Shown here piece after piece: positions 36,927 to 45,933 of a stretch of DNA of 64,000 nt. Position 1 is the stretch's first letter; each line of letters starts with the position of its first letter. The DNA lies in the NCBI RefSeq assembly GCF_003855255.1, contig NZ_CP034072.1:248001-312000 (forward strand), written 5' to 3'. The stretch comes from Mycolicibacterium nivoides (GTDB taxonomy: Bacteria > Actinomycetota > Actinomycetes > Mycobacteriales > Mycobacteriaceae). The notes under the pieces are model-generated. The model saw only the letters and a list, made by a program, of their open reading frames with translations. It had not been told where the DNA came from and searched no databases. The position numbers and the translations under genes are program-made.

Positions 36927-38087
36927 CTGCTTGACACAGAAGCTGTCGCATACCTGCGCTCGGAGGCGGGAGCGCAGGCCCTGGGTGAGGTGTCCGGGCG
37001 CCGCCTCGCCGGGGCCAGTCTGGTCAGCGACATCGCTGCTGTCCGAACACAATTCGGTGACCGTGCCGGAATTCTGGTGGAAACCGTACAGCTGAGGCGC
37101 CGGGCCGCGGCCAAGTTCGACGACCCGGGGCAGTGGCTGTTCACCGACGAGGCGCTGCAACAGGCCACGGCCGCGCCGGTGGCCGCCCACCGGGCGCGCC
37201 GGCTGACCGGGGCGCGGGTGCACGATGCCACCTGCTCCATCGGCAGTGAGCTTGTGGCACTGCGTGATCGCGCCGCACAGCTGGTCGGCAGCGACCTAGA
37301 TCCGGTGCGGCTGGCGATGGCGGCCCACAACGCCGGGGGCATCGACCTGTGCCGAGCCGACGCGCTGGCACCGGTCACCCGCGACACCGTGGTGATCATC
37401 GATCCGGCCCGTCGCTCCGGTGGGCGGCGACGCTTCGACCCGCGGGCCTACACCCCGGCGCTCGACGCGGTCCTGGACGTCTACCGTGGCCGGGACCTCG
37501 TGGTGAAGTGCGCTCCGGGAATCGATTTCGACGCGCTCGCCGAGATGGGGTTCGGCGGGGAGATCGAGGTGACCTCGGTCGGCGGCAGCGTGCGCGAAGC
37601 CTGCCTGTGGTCACCCGGGCTGACCGAACCCGGTGTCCGCCGGCGGGCCAGCTTGCTCGAAACCGGGGAGGAGATCAGCGACGGCGAACCAGACGACTGC
37701 CCCGTCGCCCCGGCCGGGCGCTGGATCGTCGACCCCGATGGTGCGGTGGTGCGCGCCGGGCTGGTGCGCCACTACGCGGCGCGGCACGGACTGTGGCAGC
37801 TCGACCCCGACATCGCCTATCTGTCCGGTGACGAGTTGCCCGCCGGGGTGCGCGGTTTCGAGGTCCTCGAACAGCTGCATTTCCAGGAGCGGCGGCTGCG
37901 GGCCGCGCTGGCGGCCCGATCGGTGGGGGCACTGGAGATCCTGGTTCGTGGCCTCGACGTGGATCCCGATGCGCTGCGGGCCCGGATGCGGCTGCGCGGC
38001 ACCGAGCACCTGGCTGTGGTGATCGCCCGGCTCGGTTCCGGGGCGGCCAGCCGGGCAACGGCATTCATTTGTCGCCCGTCGCGATGA
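36927..38087 (+). CDS. THUMP-like/class I methyltransferase-like protein (Rv3037c-like), unusual start
   Basis: About 386 residues if translation begins at CTG 36927. The core has HDATCSIGSELVALRDR (motif I-like), VVIIDPARRSGGRRRFDPRAY (nucleic-acid methyltransferase-like DPAR segment) and a C-terminal THUMP-like domain. The family begins with a segment like EAVAYLRSEAGAQALGEV, which is encoded here upstream of the first ordinary start (GTG 36990). No ATG, GTG or TTG occurs in that part after the in-frame stop of the previous gene, so a CTG (or other rare codon) start is likely; GGGAG lies at 36908-36912. With GTG 36990 the protein would be 365 residues and miss about 20 conserved residues. 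Confidence 0.75.
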   Translation: MLDTEAVAYLRSEAGAQALGEVSGRRLAGASLVSDIAAVRTQFGDRAGILVETVQLRRRAAAKFDDPGQWLFTDEALQQATAAPVAAHRARRLTGARVHDATCSIGSELVALRDRAAQLVGSDLDPVRLAMAAHNAGGIDLCRADALAPVTRDTVVIIDPARRSGGRRRFDPRAYTPALDAVLDVYRGRDLVVKCAPGIDFDALAEMGFGGEIEVTSVGGSVREACLWSPGLTEPGVRRRASLLETGEEISDGEPDDCPVAPAGRWIVDPDGAVVRAGLVRHYAARHGLWQLDPDIAYLSGDELPAGVRGFEVLEQLHFQERRLRAALAARSVGALEILVRGLDVDPDALRARMRLRGTEHLAVVIARLGSGAASRATAFICRPSR

Positions 38088-38114
38088 CCGCCAAGTAATC
38101 TGGTCCCAAACACG

Positions 38115-38130
38115 CCGGTGGATCCACCGG
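38115..38130. promoter_or_regulatory. Perfect 16-bp palindrome
   Basis: CCGGTGGATCCACCGG is self-complementary. It lies between the Rv3037c-like stop (38087) and the TB22.2-like start (38163). It may be an operator for the secreted-protein gene or a terminator of the preceding gene; its zero-loop symmetry favours protein binding. Confidence 0.4.
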
Positions 38131-38162
38131 TGTGAGTTGATCGCCTGCGAGGACGACTGACG

Positions 38163-38852
38163 ATGCGAATTCCCCCTGTGACAGCGCTGCTGGTGGCCGG
38201 TGCGCTGCTCGGCTGGCTAGGAGTGCCCGTGGCGGCCGCGCAGTCGGCCTGCGCCGACCTGGGCGGCAACGTCGACGGCGACCAGATCTGTCAGGTGCAC
38301 ACCGCCAATGCCACCTACAGACTGGATTACACGTTCCCCGTCGGCTATCCGGATCAACAGGCCGTCGCCGCCTACCTGATCCAGACCCGCGACGGCTTCG
38401 TCAATGTCTCGGACATGCCCGGCTCGCGCGATCAGCCCTACGTCCTGGACGCCAAGGGCACCGCCTACAGCTCCGGCACACCCGCGCACACCCAGAGCCT
38501 GGTGTTCGAGGTGTATCAGAACGTCGGCGGTGCTCACCCGCAGACCTGGTACAAGACGTTCAACTACAACGTGGCGACCCGGGCACCGATCACCTTCGAC
38601 AACCTGTTCAAGCCGGGCTCCCGGCCGCTGGACGTGATCTTCCCGATCGTGCAGCGCGAATTGCAGAAACAGTCCGGGGTCGAACAGGCCATCACACCGG
38701 CGGTCGGCCTGGATCCCGTGCACTATCAGAACTTCGCGATCACCGATGACTCGGTGATCTTCTTCTTCGGGCAGGGTGAACTGCTGCCCGAAGCCGCCGG
38801 AGCCAGCCAGGCCAGCGTCCCGCGGTCGGCCGTGGCGGCGCTGCTGGCCTGA
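38163..38852 (+). CDS. Secreted DUF3298/RsiV-type protein, TB22.2-like
   Basis: 229 residues with a Sec signal peptide (hydrophobic 8-25, cleavage near AAAQS). The mature domain has YTFPVGYPDQQAVAAYL, TFNYNVATRAPITFDNLFKPG and a late ITDDSVIFFFGQGELLPEAAG, the DUF3298/RsiV pattern. The H37Rv counterpart, Rv3036c (TB22.2), is a secreted antigen for which esterase activity has been reported. Two Cys near the N-terminus could form a disulphide. It is exported and presumably acts at the envelope. Monocistronic; opposite gene converges. Confidence 0.8.
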   Translation: MRIPPVTALLVAGALLGWLGVPVAAAQSACADLGGNVDGDQICQVHTANATYRLDYTFPVGYPDQQAVAAYLIQTRDGFVNVSDMPGSRDQPYVLDAKGTAYSSGTPAHTQSLVFEVYQNVGGAHPQTWYKTFNYNVATRAPITFDNLFKPGSRPLDVIFPIVQRELQKQSGVEQAITPAVGLDPVHYQNFAITDDSVIFFFGQGELLPEAAGASQASVPRSAVAALLA

Positions 38853-38859
38853 CGCACGG

Positions 38860-40143
38860 TCAGTCCGGGGCGAACCCGTACACCTGACCGTCACTGGTCG
38901 CGGTGACGATTCGATGGTCGTTACCGATCGACACCCCGACAGGCCAGCCGGTGGCCTCCGGCACGGGATAAGCATTGAGGGTGTGCCCGTCGGCGGTGTC
39001 GAATACCAACAGCGTCTGGCCGTGCCCGCCCTCGCGGGCAACCGTGTAGCCGACACCGTCCGCACGGCTCGACGTTGTCAGCGGCACGACATCGTCACGG
39101 GTCCAGGCCACCTCGCCCTGGTCCCCGGCATCGCGCACCGCGGTCAGTTTGGCGTCCGGCCCGCCGCCGGCCACGATCAGCCCGTCGGGTGACACCGATG
39201 GCGGGGTCTGGGCCAGATAGTTCAGTGGCACCGACCATTTCGGCGAACCGTCGGCGGAGTTGAGTGCCCACAGCTTCTGGTCGCGTCCGTTGACGTACAC
39301 CGTCGAACCGTCGGCGGACAACACCGGACTGGCCAGCGGCCCGCGGCCCACGGCGGTGCTGGTCCATTCCTGCGTCAGCAGCGTCTGCTCACCGGGGTGA
39401 TAGCGCAATCCGATCAGCACCGGTGCCTCCGCCCCGGGCTGCCACACGCTGAGCACCACGATGCCTGCCTGATGGGAAAACGCGGGTGCGGCCGCCACCG
39501 GGCACCGCGACCGGGCCGGCTGGCAGTCGCCGAGACCGCGCTGCGAATCGGTCGGGTCCACACCGGAGACCAGATCCAGCGGTGTTCCCACAACCGTGCC
39601 CCGGTGCGCGTCGAACACCAGCACCTGACCCAGATGGGTGACCACAAGCAGTTGGCCGTCATCGAGGAGCCTGGGCGTGGTCGGCATGCCGATCACGGGC
39701 TGGCGCCAGCGGATCCACTGTGTCGGCGGGAAGGACAGGATGGTGCCGGGCTGCCCGACATAGACGTTGTCGAATCCGTCGAACAGGGGACTGGACCAGC
39801 CGCCGCCCAGCACCAATCGCGTACACCAGCGCTGGCGGGCGTTGTTGTCGGCCTCCCACACCATCAACGAACAGCCGCCAGCCGTCTGCGCGTTGACCGC
39901 CAGGCGGTTGTCCGCGCTCAACGCCACCTGGGCACCCAGCTCACCCTTGACCGACCGGCTCCACTCCAACCGGAGCGTCTCGGGACCACGAGATCGGGTG
40001 TAGCTGCTGTTGGCGGCGTCGCCGTACTGCGCCGACCACCCTTGTGCGGCGTGAGCGTCCACCCAGGAATCGGTGTTCTCGCAACCGGCGAGCAGGCCCG
40101 TGAACAGCACCGCGACAGCCAGTGCAAGGTATCGCCGGAACAC
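38860..40143 (-). CDS. PQQ-like beta-propeller lipoprotein (Rv3035-like)
   Basis: 427 residues from GTG 40143. Signal peptide with lipobox LLAGC; the mature part starts ENTDSWVDAHAAQGWSAQYGDAANSSYT. Blade-like repeats recur: STVYVNGRDQKLWALNSADGSPKW and QGEVAWTRDDVV among them, giving a PQQ-type beta-propeller outside the membrane. Such propellers may bind ligands or assist envelope assembly; no enzyme residues can be named. Long upstream in-frame sequence (to 40887) runs antisense through the next gene and is discarded. Confidence 0.8.
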   Translation of the reverse strand: MFRRYLALAVAVLFTGLLAGCENTDSWVDAHAAQGWSAQYGDAANSSYTRSRGPETLRLEWSRSVKGELGAQVALSADNRLAVNAQTAGGCSLMVWEADNNARQRWCTRLVLGGGWSSPLFDGFDNVYVGQPGTILSFPPTQWIRWRQPVIGMPTTPRLLDDGQLLVVTHLGQVLVFDAHRGTVVGTPLDLVSGVDPTDSQRGLGDCQPARSRCPVAAAPAFSHQAGIVVLSVWQPGAEAPVLIGLRYHPGEQTLLTQEWTSTAVGRGPLASPVLSADGSTVYVNGRDQKLWALNSADGSPKWSVPLNYLAQTPPSVSPDGLIVAGGGPDAKLTAVRDAGDQGEVAWTRDDVVPLTTSSRADGVGYTVAREGGHGQTLLVFDTADGHTLNAYPVPEATGWPVGVSIGNDHRIVTATSDGQVYGFAPD

Positions 40144-40308
40144 GATGTCCTTTCGTCGCCGAACACGCAGGGCGCTCGTATTTGTGACCCTGGTGAGGGT
40201 AACCCGGCGCCCTGTGGGCCGGTGCGCAGTGACCCGGGACGGGCGCGGCAGTGCATGAGCGGAACGACCCGGGACCCCGTCGAACACCCTCGCGTAGGCT
40301 GTCCGGCC

Positions 40309-41052
40309 ATGACGACGATGTGGGGCGCCCCGATTCACAAGCGCTGGCGGGGTTCCCGGCTGCGTGATCCTCGCCAGGCCGATTTCCTGACGAGAGCGTC
40401 GCTGAAATGGGTCATCGACAACCGCGCCTACACCCCGTGGTACCTGGTGCGGTACTGGCGGCTGCTGAAGTTCAAGCTGGCCAACCCGCACATCATCACC
40501 CGTGGCATGGTCTTCCTCGGCAAGGGTGTGGAGATCCAGTGCACGCCGGAGCTGGCGCAGATGGAGATCGGTCGCTGGGTTCACATCGGCGACAAGAACA
40601 CCATCCGCTGCCACGAGGGTTCGCTGCGCATCGGCGACAAGGTGGTGCTGGGCCGCGACAACGTGATCAACACCTACCTCGACATCGAGCTCGGCGACTC
40701 CGCGCTGATGGCCGACTGGTGCTACGTCTGCGACTTCGACCACAAGATGGACAACATCGACATGCCCATCAAAGACCAGGGCATCATCAAGGGCCCGGTG
40801 CGCATCGGCCCGGACACCTGGATCGCCGCCAAGGTCACCATCCTGCGCAACACCTCGATCGGCCGCGGCTGCGTGCTGGGTGCCCACGCCGTGGTCAAGG
40901 GCGAGATCCCCGATTACTCGATTGCCGTCGGGGCGCCGGCCAAGGTGGTCAAGAACCGCAAGCTGGATTGGGAGACATCGGCCGCCGAGCGCGCCGAACT
41001 CGCCGCCGCACTGGCCGACATCGAGCGCAAGAAGGCGGCCAACAGCAACTGA
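40309..41052 (+). CDS. Hexapeptide-repeat acyltransferase (Rv3034c-like)
   Basis: 247 residues from ATG 40309. Left-handed beta-helix repeats are seen throughout the middle (IGRWVHIGDKNTIRCHEGSL, IGDKVVLGRDNVI, IGPDTWIAAKVTILRNTSIG) ending in LGAHAVVKGEIPDYSIAVGAPAK, the typical closing turn. The family transfers acetyl or acyl groups to sugars or other acceptors, often for cell-surface glycans. The catalytic His cannot be assigned with certainty. The gene stands alone and converges with the Rv3033-like gene (9-base gap). Confidence 0.85.
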   Translation: MTTMWGAPIHKRWRGSRLRDPRQADFLTRASLKWVIDNRAYTPWYLVRYWRLLKFKLANPHIITRGMVFLGKGVEIQCTPELAQMEIGRWVHIGDKNTIRCHEGSLRIGDKVVLGRDNVINTYLDIELGDSALMADWCYVCDFDHKMDNIDMPIKDQGIIKGPVRIGPDTWIAAKVTILRNTSIGRGCVLGAHAVVKGEIPDYSIAVGAPAKVVKNRKLDWETSAAERAELAAALADIERKKAANSN

Positions 41053-41061
41053 CCGGGCCGC

Positions 41062-41667
41062 TCAGGCCCCGTTGCACACCCCGGAGTCGCGGATCACGTT
41101 CCCATAGACATTCGCGGTGGCGATGTTGGCGTTGATGACTCCGGCCGGCTGCTGTTTCTGGATCTTGTCGCTGATCTGGGTCAGCTGATACCACAGGTGA
41201 TAGATCGAGTCACCGTTGTACAGCGGTGAATACTGGCTCTGGTCCGGGTAATTGGTGATGTACAGCGTGTGAGCCCGAGGATCCAGGAACGCCGCCGACT
41301 GATCGACGTTGGCTCTGACGGCGTTGCCCGCGGCCTGCACGCCGGGCGCGGTCCAATAATCGTGCTGCGCGCCCAGGAAATTCTGGAAGCCCACGATCTG
41401 ACCCATCAACGTGCCGTACTGGGCGTTGAACCACTGACAGGACTCGCGCTGGGCGTCGATCTGCTCGGGAGTGACGCGTACCTGCCACAGGTTGTAGGGG
41501 AACACCGTGTAGTTCGGCGACCAGTCCGAGGGCTGGGGCACGAACGCGGGCAGTGAGGGCGCGGTGCCGTTGGGCTCGGCGGTCGCCGGTGCGGCCAGGC
41601 CGAGTATGAGCGTCGCGCCGACGAATGCAGCGCAGGCCGTACGTAGATGTCTGCGGATCTGGACCAC
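41062..41667 (-). CDS. Secreted DUF5078-type protein (Rv3033-like)
   Basis: 201 residues from GTG 41667. A basic N-terminus and hydrophobic stretch (AAFVGATLILGLAAPATA) form a signal peptide. The mature part is Trp/Tyr-rich (PSDWSPNYTVFPYNLWQVRVT) with one Cys in RESCQWFNAQYG and one near the end (GVCNGA), perhaps a disulphide. Rv3033 is a mycobacterial exported protein; a function is not established by sequence. Upstream lies the degraded transporter remnant rather than a normal promoter region. Confidence 0.7.
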   Translation of the reverse strand: MVQIRRHLRTACAAFVGATLILGLAAPATAEPNGTAPSLPAFVPQPSDWSPNYTVFPYNLWQVRVTPEQIDAQRESCQWFNAQYGTLMGQIVGFQNFLGAQHDYWTAPGVQAAGNAVRANVDQSAAFLDPRAHTLYITNYPDQSQYSPLYNGDSIYHLWYQLTQISDKIQKQQPAGVINANIATANVYGNVIRDSGVCNGA

Positions 41668-41761
41668 GCCTCGATTCTGCTTGGTGAGCGCGGCGCCGAC
41701 AGCGGATCGGCGATTCTCGAAGGCGCGCGTCAACCCGCCCAGTCGATGCCGAAGCGGGCGC

Positions 41762-42061
41762 TCAGGGCGGCGCGGCCAGTCCGCGGCCAGGAAATGGTCC
41801 AGAACCGCCCGGCCCAATCCGCCTGCGAGGTGGTGCCGCTGCTCGGTCCAGACCCGGCAGGTCGAGGCGGGCGGCGCCTGGATCGCGAGAATCGGGCAGG
41901 TGCGAGACGCTCATGATCAACGCCAGCACGCCGATCGGCACATTGACCCAGAGGATCCAGCGCCAGCCGATGGTTTCGGCCGGGACACCACCCAGCAGGC
42001 CGACGAACAGCCCGAGATGGGCGGCGGTCAGCGTGAGGACGGGTGAACGTTGCGGTGCCAT
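41762..42061 (-). pseudogene. Remnant of a DHA2-type MFS drug transporter
   Basis: About 60 residues in the middle of a 434-bp gap without an intact gene match the centre of 14-helix MFS efflux pumps: LGLFVGLLGG then TIGWRWILWVNVPIGVLALI and the loop DSRDPGAARLDLPGL. An intact pump is about 450-550 residues; everything before and after is missing, and the frame continues as Arg/Pro-rich nonsense. It is a decayed gene fragment between Rv3033- and Rv3032-like genes. Confidence 0.65.
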
Positions 42062-42101
42062 ATCCGCACGCTGGGTGCGGATTGATTCGACGCCGGTCGA
42101 A

Positions 42102-43343
42102 TCAGCGGTCGGGCAGGGCGTGCTCGACGATCGGCCGGCGCGGATGTGGTTCGCGTTCGGCACGTTTGGCCGCCAGATAGACCTGGCTGGTCTCGGCGGC
42201 CACGGTGTGCCAGTCGAAGTCGGCGCTGAGCCGCTCGCGGGCGGCGATCGCCCGGCGCTGCGCGGCCTCGGGGTCGTCGAGCACGGCGCGTACCGCCGCG
42301 GCCAGCCCCACCACATCCCGTGGTGCGAACGACATTCCGGTCTGGCCGTCGATCACCGCTTCGCCCAGGCCGCCCACATTCGAGGTCACCAATGGGGTTC
42401 CGGTGGCCGCGGCCTCCAGCGCCACGATGCCGAACGGCTCGTAGTGGCTCGGCAGCACCGCGGCGTCGGCGGACTGCAGGGCCTGCAGCAGTTCCTCGTG
42501 CCCGAGCCGTCCGACGAACCGGGTCGCCTTGAGCACCTTGTGTTTCCGGGCCTGCTCGATGAGCCACTGCTGCTGGGTTCCGTCGCCGGCGATGGTCAGC
42601 GTGGTGCCGGGATGTGCGCGCCGGATACGGGGCAGGGCCGCGATCGCGTCGTGCACACCCTTCTCGTATTCCAGGCGGCCGAGGTAGAGCAACTCAGGCG
42701 GACCCTGGCGGGGGCGTCGCGGCGCGAACGGCCAGAGATCGGCGTCGATCCCGTTGCGGATCACCCTGATCTCGGACAGTTCGGGTCCGAACAGTTCGGT
42801 GATCTCATCGCTCATCGAGGCCGAACACGTGATCAGCGAATCTGATTCGCGCACCAGCCAGGATTCCACGGCATGCACCTGGCGGCTGATCGGTCCGGAG
42901 ACCCAGCCGGAGTGCCGACCCGCCTCGGTGGCGTGGATGGTGGAAACCAGTGGTACATCGAAGAATTCGGCCAGGGCGATGGCGGGATGGGCCACCAGCC
43001 AATCATGGGCGTGAACGAGGTCGGGCACCCAGCGGTCGCCCGAATTGTCTTTGACGGCAAGGCCGGTGCGCACCATGGCGTGGCCCATGGCCAGGGTCCA
43101 GGCCATCATGTCCGTGCCGAACACGAACTCATGCGGATCCTGGGCGGCGGCCACCACCCGTACACCCTCGCTGACCTCATCGGTGGACGGGTGCGTGCTG
43201 GGATCGGTGTCGGTGGGCCTGCGGCTGAGCACCACGATCTCGTGTCCGGCTTCGGCCAGCGCGGTGGCCAGGTGGTGCACGTGTCGGCCCAGACCGCCGA
43301 CGACGACGGGCGGGTACTCCCATGACACCATCAGGATCTTCAT
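42102..43343 (-). CDS. GT4/GT5-type alpha-1,4-glucosyltransferase (Rv3032-like)
   Basis: 413 residues from ATG 43343; Rv3032 is 414. The start MKILMVSWEYPPVVVGGLGRHV is the nucleotide-sugar-glucosyltransferase signature, and the C-terminal domain has the EPFGIVALEAAATGTPLV motif with the catalytic Glu. Rv3032 elongates the alpha-1,4-glucan of 6-O-methylglucose lipopolysaccharide and contributes to glycogen. The following two minus-strand genes (branching-type GH57 and methyltransferase) belong to the same pathway, so this is a conserved functional block. Confidence 0.9.
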   Translation of the reverse strand: MKILMVSWEYPPVVVGGLGRHVHHLATALAEAGHEIVVLSRRPTDTDPSTHPSTDEVSEGVRVVAAAQDPHEFVFGTDMMAWTLAMGHAMVRTGLAVKDNSGDRWVPDLVHAHDWLVAHPAIALAEFFDVPLVSTIHATEAGRHSGWVSGPISRQVHAVESWLVRESDSLITCSASMSDEITELFGPELSEIRVIRNGIDADLWPFAPRRPRQGPPELLYLGRLEYEKGVHDAIAALPRIRRAHPGTTLTIAGDGTQQQWLIEQARKHKVLKATRFVGRLGHEELLQALQSADAAVLPSHYEPFGIVALEAAATGTPLVTSNVGGLGEAVIDGQTGMSFAPRDVVGLAAAVRAVLDDPEAAQRRAIAARERLSADFDWHTVAAETSQVYLAAKRAEREPHPRRPIVEHALPDR

Positions 43344-43434
43344 GACTGCGTGCCTTCGTGCCGGTGCGAGTGTGCGCACAATGCTGGGGATTGCCGGGGT
43401 GTCGAGCGGCAGAACCGCACGCTCGCGCTGGTGG

Positions 43435-45021
43435 TCATTTTGGCAGACGCCGGGCGTCGAGGGCGCCGAACAGTCCGTCGGCCTTGTTCCAGCCGTCGGC
43501 GAGCCGTTCGGCGTGGTCGCGACGGCCCGAGGCCAGTGCGTCGGAGATCTCGCGGGTGGCGTGGGCGTGCAGATGCGCTCGGTAGCGCGCGTAGTCGGCG
43601 GCCGAATCCTTGCTGACCATGAACGGCCAGTCGCTCGACACGGTCAGCAACGTCTCTCGCAGGATCTGATCGGCCACGCGGTCGCGCGGGGTCGGTGCAC
43701 CGACCGCGGCGTGCTGGGTGAGCGCCTTGTCCACGGTGCTCAGTGCGCCGTCGACCACCTCGCTGTTGAGCTGCACCAGATCGGCCACCTTCTCGCCGTT
43801 CCACACCTGCCAGTTCTTGCCCGAACCCCATGAGCTGGGCGGCAATTCGACCGGGGCACCGACGAATCCGCCGGCCTTGGCATCCGCGAGGGTGCCCACC
43901 CGCACGCCGGCCGCGGGCAGTGCCCGCAGCACCCGGCCCAGCCATTCCGGGCCCTCGTACCACCAGTGCCCGAACAGCTCGGTGTCGAACGCGGCCACGA
44001 CGTGCGCCGGGCGGCCGATCCGCCGGCTCTCGCTGACCAGCCTGCGGCGGACCACCTCGACGAAGTCGGCGACGTGCTCGTCGATCGCGCGGTCGGCGCG
44101 CTGCGGATCGTAGGGCGCCTTCTCCTCGGACGGGACGTTGCGGCCGGTGACCCGGGCCGGCTTGAGGCCCGTGGTGTGGTCGTAGGTGTGGAAATCCCGG
44201 TACGCGGCATGACCGGGGTAGCCGGACTTGGGCGACCACACGCGGTAGCTGACCTGCAGGTCGCGTCCGAAGGCCACCACGTCGGAGTCACCGACCGGCC
44301 GGCCGAGGGTGGTGTCGCCGTGCAACGACGGGCCGTCCACCATGAAATGCCCGACACCGGCCGCGGCGTACCCGGTCTCCATGCCCGGCGCGTACGCGCA
44401 TTCGGGTGCCCAGATGCCGACCGGGGTGTGCGCGAACCGCTGCTGTGCATCGGCCAGGCCTTCGCGCAGCGCGAACTCGCGCAGTCGCGGGTTCAGCAGC
44501 GGCTGGAACGGGTGTGACAGCGGGCCGCCGAGCAGTTCGATGGTCTCGGCGTCGATCAGCTGGCGCAGCAGCCCACTGGCGCCGTGCCGCCAATGGGTGG
44601 TGAATTCCTCGATGGCCGCACCGGCCTCGGCGTACTCACGAATCCCGAACTGCTGCAAGGCTTGTTCCTCGCGCAGCGTCGTCGCCTCCTGGGCGCGCAG
44701 CTGCCAGTTGGCCAGCCAGTGGTGCATACCCGTCAGGCAGTAGGGGTCATCGAGCTGCGCGGTGACCACCGGCGTCATGCCGAGAGTGATCAGGTGGCTG
44801 CGGTCCTCGGCGGCCAGCCCGCGCAACACGCGCATCAACGGCAGGTAGGCCGCGGCCCAGGACTGGTAGAGCCATTCCTCGCCGACCGGCCAGCGTCCGT
44901 GGTGGGCCAGCCAGGGCAGGTGGGTGTGCAGGACGAGCGTGAACAACCCCGGAGCCGGATCGCCGGCGACGTCGAGCCGGGGTACAGGTTCGGGTTCAGG
45001 CTCCGGAGTGGGATGCGTCAC
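43435..45021 (-). CDS. GH57 1,4-alpha-glucan branching-type enzyme (Rv3031-like)
   Basis: 528 residues, length as in Rv3031. Family 57 landmarks: GLFTLVLHTHLPWLAHHGRW near the start, GIWAPECAYAPGMETGY with the catalytic nucleophile Glu (in the PEC/APG segment) and FDTELFGHWWYEGP with the Asp acid. It is a cytoplasmic alpha-glucan-active enzyme, thought to branch the methylglucose lipopolysaccharide precursor. It overlaps the methyltransferase gene upstream by four bases (ATGA), showing operon organisation with Rv3030- and Rv3032-like genes. Confidence 0.9.
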   Translation of the reverse strand: MTHPTPEPEPEPVPRLDVAGDPAPGLFTLVLHTHLPWLAHHGRWPVGEEWLYQSWAAAYLPLMRVLRGLAAEDRSHLITLGMTPVVTAQLDDPYCLTGMHHWLANWQLRAQEATTLREEQALQQFGIREYAEAGAAIEEFTTHWRHGASGLLRQLIDAETIELLGGPLSHPFQPLLNPRLREFALREGLADAQQRFAHTPVGIWAPECAYAPGMETGYAAAGVGHFMVDGPSLHGDTTLGRPVGDSDVVAFGRDLQVSYRVWSPKSGYPGHAAYRDFHTYDHTTGLKPARVTGRNVPSEEKAPYDPQRADRAIDEHVADFVEVVRRRLVSESRRIGRPAHVVAAFDTELFGHWWYEGPEWLGRVLRALPAAGVRVGTLADAKAGGFVGAPVELPPSSWGSGKNWQVWNGEKVADLVQLNSEVVDGALSTVDKALTQHAAVGAPTPRDRVADQILRETLLTVSSDWPFMVSKDSAADYARYRAHLHAHATREISDALASGRRDHAERLADGWNKADGLFGALDARRLPK

Positions 45022-45803
45022 GGCCGCACCGCGATCGCGACCAGGTCGAGGCTGTCGTCAATGTTGCGTTCGTCGGCGGACGTGAGATCGAAGTCGTCGA
45101 TGCCGACGGCGGCCACATCGGCGAGCAGCTGCTCGGGCCACGGAGCGTCGGCCACGGCTCGCTGCACCTGCGCCTCGATGATCGAGCCGCCGTGCCGGGC
45201 GTCGAGCTCTGCCAGCCCTGCGCCGTGAAACACCCCGAGCATCGACTCGACGGTGAAACCGGCGTCGTGGAGCAGTTCGGTCAGCTCCGCGCCGTTGAGT
45301 TCACGGGTGTGGAACGGGTTGAGCGGGGTGTCGCGGCCGGGTGAGAAGGTGATCCGGTTGGGGGTGGAGACCAGGAACACGCCGCCGGGCCGCAGGACGC
45401 GGAAACACTCGGAGACGAATTGACCCTGATCCCACAGGTGCTCGATGACCTGGAAGTTCACCACGACGTCGACCGACTCGTCGGCCAGGGGCAGCTCGGC
45501 GAGATTGCCGTGCCGGATGTCCACGCGGGGATAGCGGGCCCGCACGTGTGCCACCGTGGCCTCGTCGTAGTCGAGCGCGACGACACGGCGGGCCACGTCG
45601 GCGATCAGGTCGGCGCCGTAGCCTTCACCGCAGCCGGCCTCCAGGACCTCACGATCGACACACCGGCCGGCCAATCGCTGATACACCACCTCATGCCGGC
45701 GAAACCAGTAGTTCTCCTCGGCCAGGCCGGGGATGGTCCGCTCGCCGGTCAGGGGTAGGGCCCGGGATTCGACGCCGTCCGGGTCTTCCACTAAAGCGCT
45801 CAT
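45018..45803 (-). CDS. SAM-dependent methyltransferase (Rv3030-like)
   Basis: 261 residues. Motif I VLEAGCGEGYGADLIAD, motif II VVALDYDEATV and NFQVIEHLWDQ followed by LRPGGVFLVSTPNR place it among class I small-molecule methyltransferases. In mycobacteria Rv3030 lies with Rv3031 and Rv3032 in the methylglucose lipopolysaccharide locus and is a candidate sugar O-methyltransferase. It is the first gene of the three-gene minus-strand operon and is divergent from etfBA; two inverted repeats lie in the 217-bp gap. Confidence 0.85.
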   Translation of the reverse strand: MSALVEDPDGVESRALPLTGERTIPGLAEENYWFRRHEVVYQRLAGRCVDREVLEAGCGEGYGADLIADVARRVVALDYDEATVAHVRARYPRVDIRHGNLAELPLADESVDVVVNFQVIEHLWDQGQFVSECFRVLRPGGVFLVSTPNRITFSPGRDTPLNPFHTRELNGAELTELLHDAGFTVESMLGVFHGAGLAELDARHGGSIIEAQVQRAVADAPWPEQLLADVAAVGIDDFDLTSADERNIDDSLDLVAIAVRP

Positions 45804-45855
45804 TGGAAGGCAGGCTAACCCAGGCGAAGCACTGGTGGACTATCCGCGAACGGTT

Positions 45856-45881
45856 CCCCTACCTCAGGGGTGTGGTAGGGG
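45856..45881. promoter_or_regulatory. CCCCTACC-N10-GGTAGGGG inverted repeat
   Basis: A perfect 8+8 inverted repeat with a 10-base loop in the divergent promoter region between the methyltransferase (start 45803) and etfB (start 46021). It could be an operator for the minus-strand block or a structured leader. No regulator is implied by neighbours. Confidence 0.4.
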
Positions 45882-45933
45882 AGGCCGGAATACAAACTCC
45901 GACCAGCTATGGTGATCCTGCGAACCATCAAAA

